DNA from: DATLFA01 sp039934635
GTDB taxonomy: Bacteria > Actinomycetota > Acidimicrobiia > Acidimicrobiales > WLNW01
Assembly: GCA_039934635.1 (NCBI GenBank)
Contig: JBDTLT010000050.1
Span: 1-28,328, forward strand
Length of the DNA: 28,328 nucleotides
Direction: 5' to 3'
Part shown: positions 25,798 through 28,328 of the stretch, piece after piece
How positions within the stretch are numbered: the stretch's first letter is position 1
How the letters are laid out: each line of letters begins with the position of its first letter
Translations under genes and position numbers: made by a program
The notes under the pieces: model-generated
Told to the model about the DNA's origin: nothing
What the model saw: only the letters and a program-made list of their open reading frames with translations
Database searches by the model: none

Positions 25798-27018
25798 ATG
25801 ACGCTGACGTTCGCATATCGCGCACTCGACGGACACGGTGCCCTTTGCGACGGCACGGTGGAGGGCGAGAGCGAATCCCTCGCGGCCGAGCGCATACGCG
25901 GGATGGGACTTCGTCCCGTCACCATCGAAGCGCAGCGAGAGAAGCTCGGTTCACGCCAGCTTTCGTTGCCGATGTCGCGCGCGAAGGTCAAGCCTGCCGA
26001 CTTGGCCGTGGCCAGCCGCCAACTCGCGACGATGCTCGCCGCCGGCCTGTCGCTATTGCGGGCATTGACGGTGCTCGCCGAGCAGACGCCCAGCGAGGCG
26101 TTGCGGGCCACGCTGCGGACCGTTCGCAGCGACGTCGAGGCCGGTGAGTCACTGTCGAGCTCATTCGCGAAACATCCGAAAGCGTTCAGCACCTTCTACG
26201 TGTCGATGGTGACGGTCGGCGAAGCAGCCGGCATCCTCGATCAGGTGCTCGCGCAGCTGGCAACATCGGTGGAACGCACGGTCGCCGTTCGGCGGAAGGT
26301 ACGGTCGGCGATGACCTACCCCGTCGTGGTGATCGCGATGGTCTTCGTCGTGATCGTCGCGATGTTGCTGTTCGTCGTGCCCGTCTTCGCCAACATCTAC
26401 AAAGACCTCGACGGCACGTTGCCCCTGCCGACGCGCATCCTCGTCGGCGTCTCGAGTGCCCTGACGAACTTCTTCCCCCACCTCATCATCGGCATCGGTG
26501 TGATGATCTGGGGCTTGCGTCGCTATGTGCGCACCGCTCGCGGTCGGCATGTGTTCGACGCGCTCAAGCTCCGCGTACCGATCATCGGCCCCATCCTGGC
26601 CAAAGCGGCAATCACCCGGCTCGCGAGCACCCTCGCCGTGCTCATCCGCGCCGGCGTCCCGATCCTCGACGCCATCGACATCGCGAAGGTGACGGTGGGC
26701 AACGCGTTGTTCGCCGACGCGCTCGAAGACGCACAGAACGGCGTGCGCAACGGTGATTCGTTGGCGGAGCCACTTCGCCGCCACGGCGTGATCCCGCCCA
26801 TGGTCGTCCAGATGATCTCGGTCGGCGAAGAGACGGGGGCCGTCGATGATCTGCTCGCCCGGGTGGGGGAGTTCTACGAGCTAGAGGTCGAGACCGCGGT
26901 CGACGCTCTCGCTTCGGTGATCGAGCCGGTGATGATCGCCGTGATGGGACTCGTGATCGGCTCGATGGTGCTGGCGCTGTACCTGCCGATGTTCAACGTC
27001 ATCAAACTCGTGCAATAG
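25798..27018 (+). CDS. pilC: Type IV pilus inner-membrane platform protein PilC (GspF family)
   Basis: 406 residues from ATG 25798, eight bases after GAGG; an in-frame TTG at 25777 is less likely. Starts TFAYRALDGHG as PilC proteins do. Two T2SSF domains: 65-195 (FASRQ-like VASRQLATMLAAGLSLLRAL at 71-90) and 270-400 (RLASTLAVLIRAGVPILDAI, 274-293), each followed by the conserved membrane helices (about 175-197, 222-240 and 375-400). The PilC platform sits in the membrane above the ATPases and passes rotation to the pilus. It follows pilT by 10 bases, so they are surely co-transcribed. Confidence 0.94.
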   Translation: MTLTFAYRALDGHGALCDGTVEGESESLAAERIRGMGLRPVTIEAQREKLGSRQLSLPMSRAKVKPADLAVASRQLATMLAAGLSLLRALTVLAEQTPSEALRATLRTVRSDVEAGESLSSSFAKHPKAFSTFYVSMVTVGEAAGILDQVLAQLATSVERTVAVRRKVRSAMTYPVVVIAMVFVVIVAMLLFVVPVFANIYKDLDGTLPLPTRILVGVSSALTNFFPHLIIGIGVMIWGLRRYVRTARGRHVFDALKLRVPIIGPILAKAAITRLASTLAVLIRAGVPILDAIDIAKVTVGNALFADALEDAQNGVRNGDSLAEPLRRHGVIPPMVVQMISVGEETGAVDDLLARVGEFYELEVETAVDALASVIEPVMIAVMGLVIGSMVLALYLPMFNVIKLVQ

Positions 27019-27025
27019 CCGCCCT

Positions 27026-27108
27026 ACCGAAAAGTCTTCGGTCAGGGCCCTTATGACCTGGCACGACGTGACGATAGGAGGGGCGGGGAATGTCGGCGAG
27101 CGTCGCCG
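27026..27108 (+). promoter_or_regulatory. Structured leader region of pilA
   Basis: The 120 bases before pilA hold several perfect stems: ACCGAA/TTCGGT with loop AAGTC (27026-27042); GGTCA/TGACC (27040-27058), sharing three bases with the first so only one can form at a time; and CGGCGA/TCGCCG with loop GCG (27094-27108). The first stem could be a pilC terminator; together they could regulate pilA message. A -10-like GACGATAGG is near 27070-27078. Confidence 0.4.
27076..27092 (+). promoter_or_regulatory. Strong ribosome-binding site and out-of-frame ATG upstream of pilA
   Basis: AGGAGG (27076-27081), eight bases, then ATG (27090-27092) is a near-ideal start, 49 bases before the pilA ATG in another frame. 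That frame is open for 113 codons across pilA, so ribosomes starting there would not make pilin. It may be accidental, or may affect pilin translation. Confidence 0.4.
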
Positions 27109-27138
27109 GCCCCAGCAAATCGAAGGAGAGACGGGCTC

Positions 27139-27615
27139 ATGATTCTTCGACCGCGCGAGACACGCGACGACAAAGGCTTCACCCTCATCGAACTGATGGT
27201 CGTCGTGTTGATCATCGGCGTCCTGCTCGCGATCGCCATCCCGACCTTCTTGGGCGCTCGGCAGCGCGCGGAAGACCGGTCCGCGCAGTCGAGCCTGCGC
27301 AATGCGTTGAGCGCCGCGCAGGTCATCTACACCGACAACTCGGACTACACCACCGCGCTCAAGCCTGCCTTGGACGCGGCCGAGCCCTCACTCACCTACT
27401 CCGCTACCGCGGCGGCGGTCTCGACCGGTAACAAGAACATCAGCGTCGCGGCTACGGCTACCGAGTGGGGTGGTGCCGTGCTCTCCAAGTCGGGCAAATG
27501 CTTCACCATCAACATCAACGCAGGTCCCGTCGGTGCCGGAACGACCTACGGCACCCCCACCGCGGCAACCTGCACCGGAACGGTCGCTCTGACCGCCGCA
27601 CTCCCGAAGTGGTGA
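27139..27615 (+). CDS. pilA: Major type IV prepilin PilA
   Basis: 158 residues with AAGGAG ten bases before the ATG. A 13-residue charged leader ends DDKG, followed by FTLIELMVVVLIIGVLLAIA and IPTFLGARQRAEDRSAQSS: a textbook type IVa prepilin with cleavage between Gly13 and Phe14, Glu18 at mature position 5, Pro35 kinking the helix. The mature chain is about 145 residues, with a Ser/Thr/Ala-rich head and two Cys (121 and 145) that could form the D-region disulfide. It follows pilC after 120 bases with its own leader, fitting high separate expression. Cleavage requires a prepilin peptidase; the copy next door is broken. Confidence 0.93.
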   Translation: MILRPRETRDDKGFTLIELMVVVLIIGVLLAIAIPTFLGARQRAEDRSAQSSLRNALSAAQVIYTDNSDYTTALKPALDAAEPSLTYSATAAAVSTGNKNISVAATATEWGGAVLSKSGKCFTININAGPVGAGTTYGTPTAATCTGTVALTAALPKW

Positions 27616-27632
27616 CAGCCGCTCTCGTCACC
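27611..27632 (+). terminator. Hairpin at the end of pilA
   Basis: GGTGAC (27611-27616, including the stop codon) pairs with GTCACC (27627-27632) around a ten-base loop, followed by a pyrimidine-rich CACTCTTCT. It could be the end of the pilA message. An alternative overlapping stem TGACAG/CTGTCA (27613-27637) is also possible. Confidence 0.35.
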
Positions 27633-27646
27633 TGTCAGCCACTCTT

Positions 27647-28200
27647 CTACGAACCGCCGATCGTATTCCTGACCGCTTCGGCCAGCCGCATGCCATACAG
27701 CGACACGTAGATCGCACCGGCCGCAGGGTACGGAGCGAACGGGATCTCCCTGCCGAATTTCCCTCGCCCGATCGCGATGAGGATGAGGCCGACCACCGTG
27801 CCGAGCACGAAGCCACACAGAGCACGCAGCCGTACGTCGCCGTACCTCATGCCGCGCGGCGATATGGCGTATCACGCGCAGGATCGCAAAACCCATCGTT
27901 GCACCGAGAGCCCCTCGCGCAAGATCGTCCCAACGATCGTCGACACGGGCGGCGATGACGAGCAATAGCGCCGCGCTCACGAGGGTCGGGTACAGCACTG
28001 CCGAAGGGACGCGATGCACATCGATGTCGATGAGCGAGACGGCGACCAGACCTGCGAACGCCACGACATGCGCAGCGAGCTCGACCCAGTGTTCGATGCG
28101 CGCGGCTGCGAGCGCGACAGCGTGCCCTAAGCGTCATCCACGACATTACGGGTACGTTCTTGACCACGAGAGCTCGTGCCCGCACCGGATGCACCGCGAC
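27647..28200 (-). pseudogene. pilD: Broken prepilin peptidase gene (pilD remnant)
   Basis: Pieces of a type IV prepilin peptidase occur in order on the minus strand but in different frames. Frame one (28163-28199) reads SRCIRCGHELSW, like the zinc-binding CxxC part of PilD; the frame then shifts and reads KNVPVMSWMTLRARC (about 28123-28169). A third piece (28064-27851) reads FAGLVAVSLIDIDVHRVP, with the first catalytic Asp region. After another shift near 27851-27872, ISPRGMRYGDVRLRAL carries the second catalytic Asp motif (GxGD type; here RYGD) and runs to the stop at 27647. The usual N-terminal GSFLNV helix is absent, and the GAPIS-like segment between the second and third pieces is missing. 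So no full peptidase can be made unless these are assembly errors. Confidence 0.8.
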
Positions 28201-28236
28201 GCGACAGGCGCGACGCGAGGAACGACAGGCGAAGTG

Positions 28237-28328
28237 CTAGAGGGCCTTCTCGAACTTGAGCTGGCCTTCGTAGGTCGTCACGACTTCGCCCGCCTTTTCG
28301 AAGGTGGTGCCGTTCCACTTGTCGAAGC
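28237..28328 (-). CDS. C-terminal end of an unidentified protein (partial)
   Basis: A minus-strand frame enters from the right edge and ends with TAG at 28237-28239; the last 29 residues include FDKWNGTTFEKAGEVV and TTYEGQLKFEKAL. Good G/C codon bias suggests a real coding end. The short pattern resembles the tail of some periplasmic substrate-binding proteins, but this is too little to assign. It lies 37 bases upstream of the pilD remnant. Confidence 0.55.
   Translation of the reverse strand, partial: FDKWNGTTFEKAGEVVTTYEGQLKFEKAL

Noticed and set aside
27026..27108. c-di-GMP (GEMM) riboswitch upstream of pilA
   Set aside because: Considered because such switches precede pilin genes in other bacteria, but the conserved GEMM core and tetraloop-receptor sequence are not present.
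27090..27431. 113-codon gene overlapping pilA in another frame
   Set aside because: Strong ribosome site but translation is Arg/His-rich with no features and lies over a certain prepilin gene; kept only as a regulatory observation.

Overview
The window is GC-rich and densely coded, and reads like a chromosomal segment of a free-living actinomycete, most likely an Acidimicrobiia-type member of the Actinomycetota. Reasons: strong G/C third-position bias, GTG starts, a DivIVA-family scaffold, an LCP cell-wall ligase, kynurenine-pathway enzymes, and a type IV pilus (T4P) cluster with no outer-membrane secretin gene, as expected for a single-membrane cell. The taxonomic placement is inference. No tRNA, rRNA, CRISPR array, insertion sequence or integrase was seen.

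Region 1 (1-7363) is acyl-CoA metabolism. Two long proteins, each made of two CaiB/BaiF (family III) CoA-transferase halves, flank a CitE-like CoA-ester lyase and a PYROXD2/phytoene-desaturase-like FAD oxidoreductase. The second CoA-transferase gene and the oxidoreductase gene overlap by 4 bases and are surely co-transcribed. The lyase is divergent from the first CoA-transferase, with a recognisable promoter. The set looks like activation, oxidation and cleavage of an unidentified carboxylic acid.

Region 2 (7398-11012) is envelope growth: an LCP protein, a divergent secreted coiled-coil M23 peptidase, and a DivIVA-like protein. Region 3 (11024-14136) is a minus-strand operon with an MFS transporter, 3-hydroxyanthranilate 3,4-dioxygenase and kynureninase. 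A 17-bp palindrome separates it from a divergent cyclopropane-fatty-acid synthase-like methyltransferase. A short 3-hydroxyacyl-CoA dehydrogenase, a zinc alcohol dehydrogenase and a convergent six-helix membrane protein follow.

Region 4 (18106-28200) is the T4P cluster. Three minor-pilin-type genes run leftward. Diverging from them is a pilMN fusion, then a PilO-like gene and a small PilP-like gene, joined by 4-base overlaps. Next come pilB (minus), and pilT, pilC and the major pilin pilA (plus). The region just beyond pilA holds remnants of a prepilin peptidase gene (pilD) broken by frameshifts and truncated at its start, so active peptidase must be encoded elsewhere unless the assembly is wrong. 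The pilA leader can fold into hairpins and carries a strong out-of-frame ribosome-binding site. The most notable features are the PilM-PilN fusion with a PilM-binding-like motif at the junction, the decayed pilD, the pilA leader, and the loss of the usual catalytic aspartate in both halves of the first CoA-transferase.
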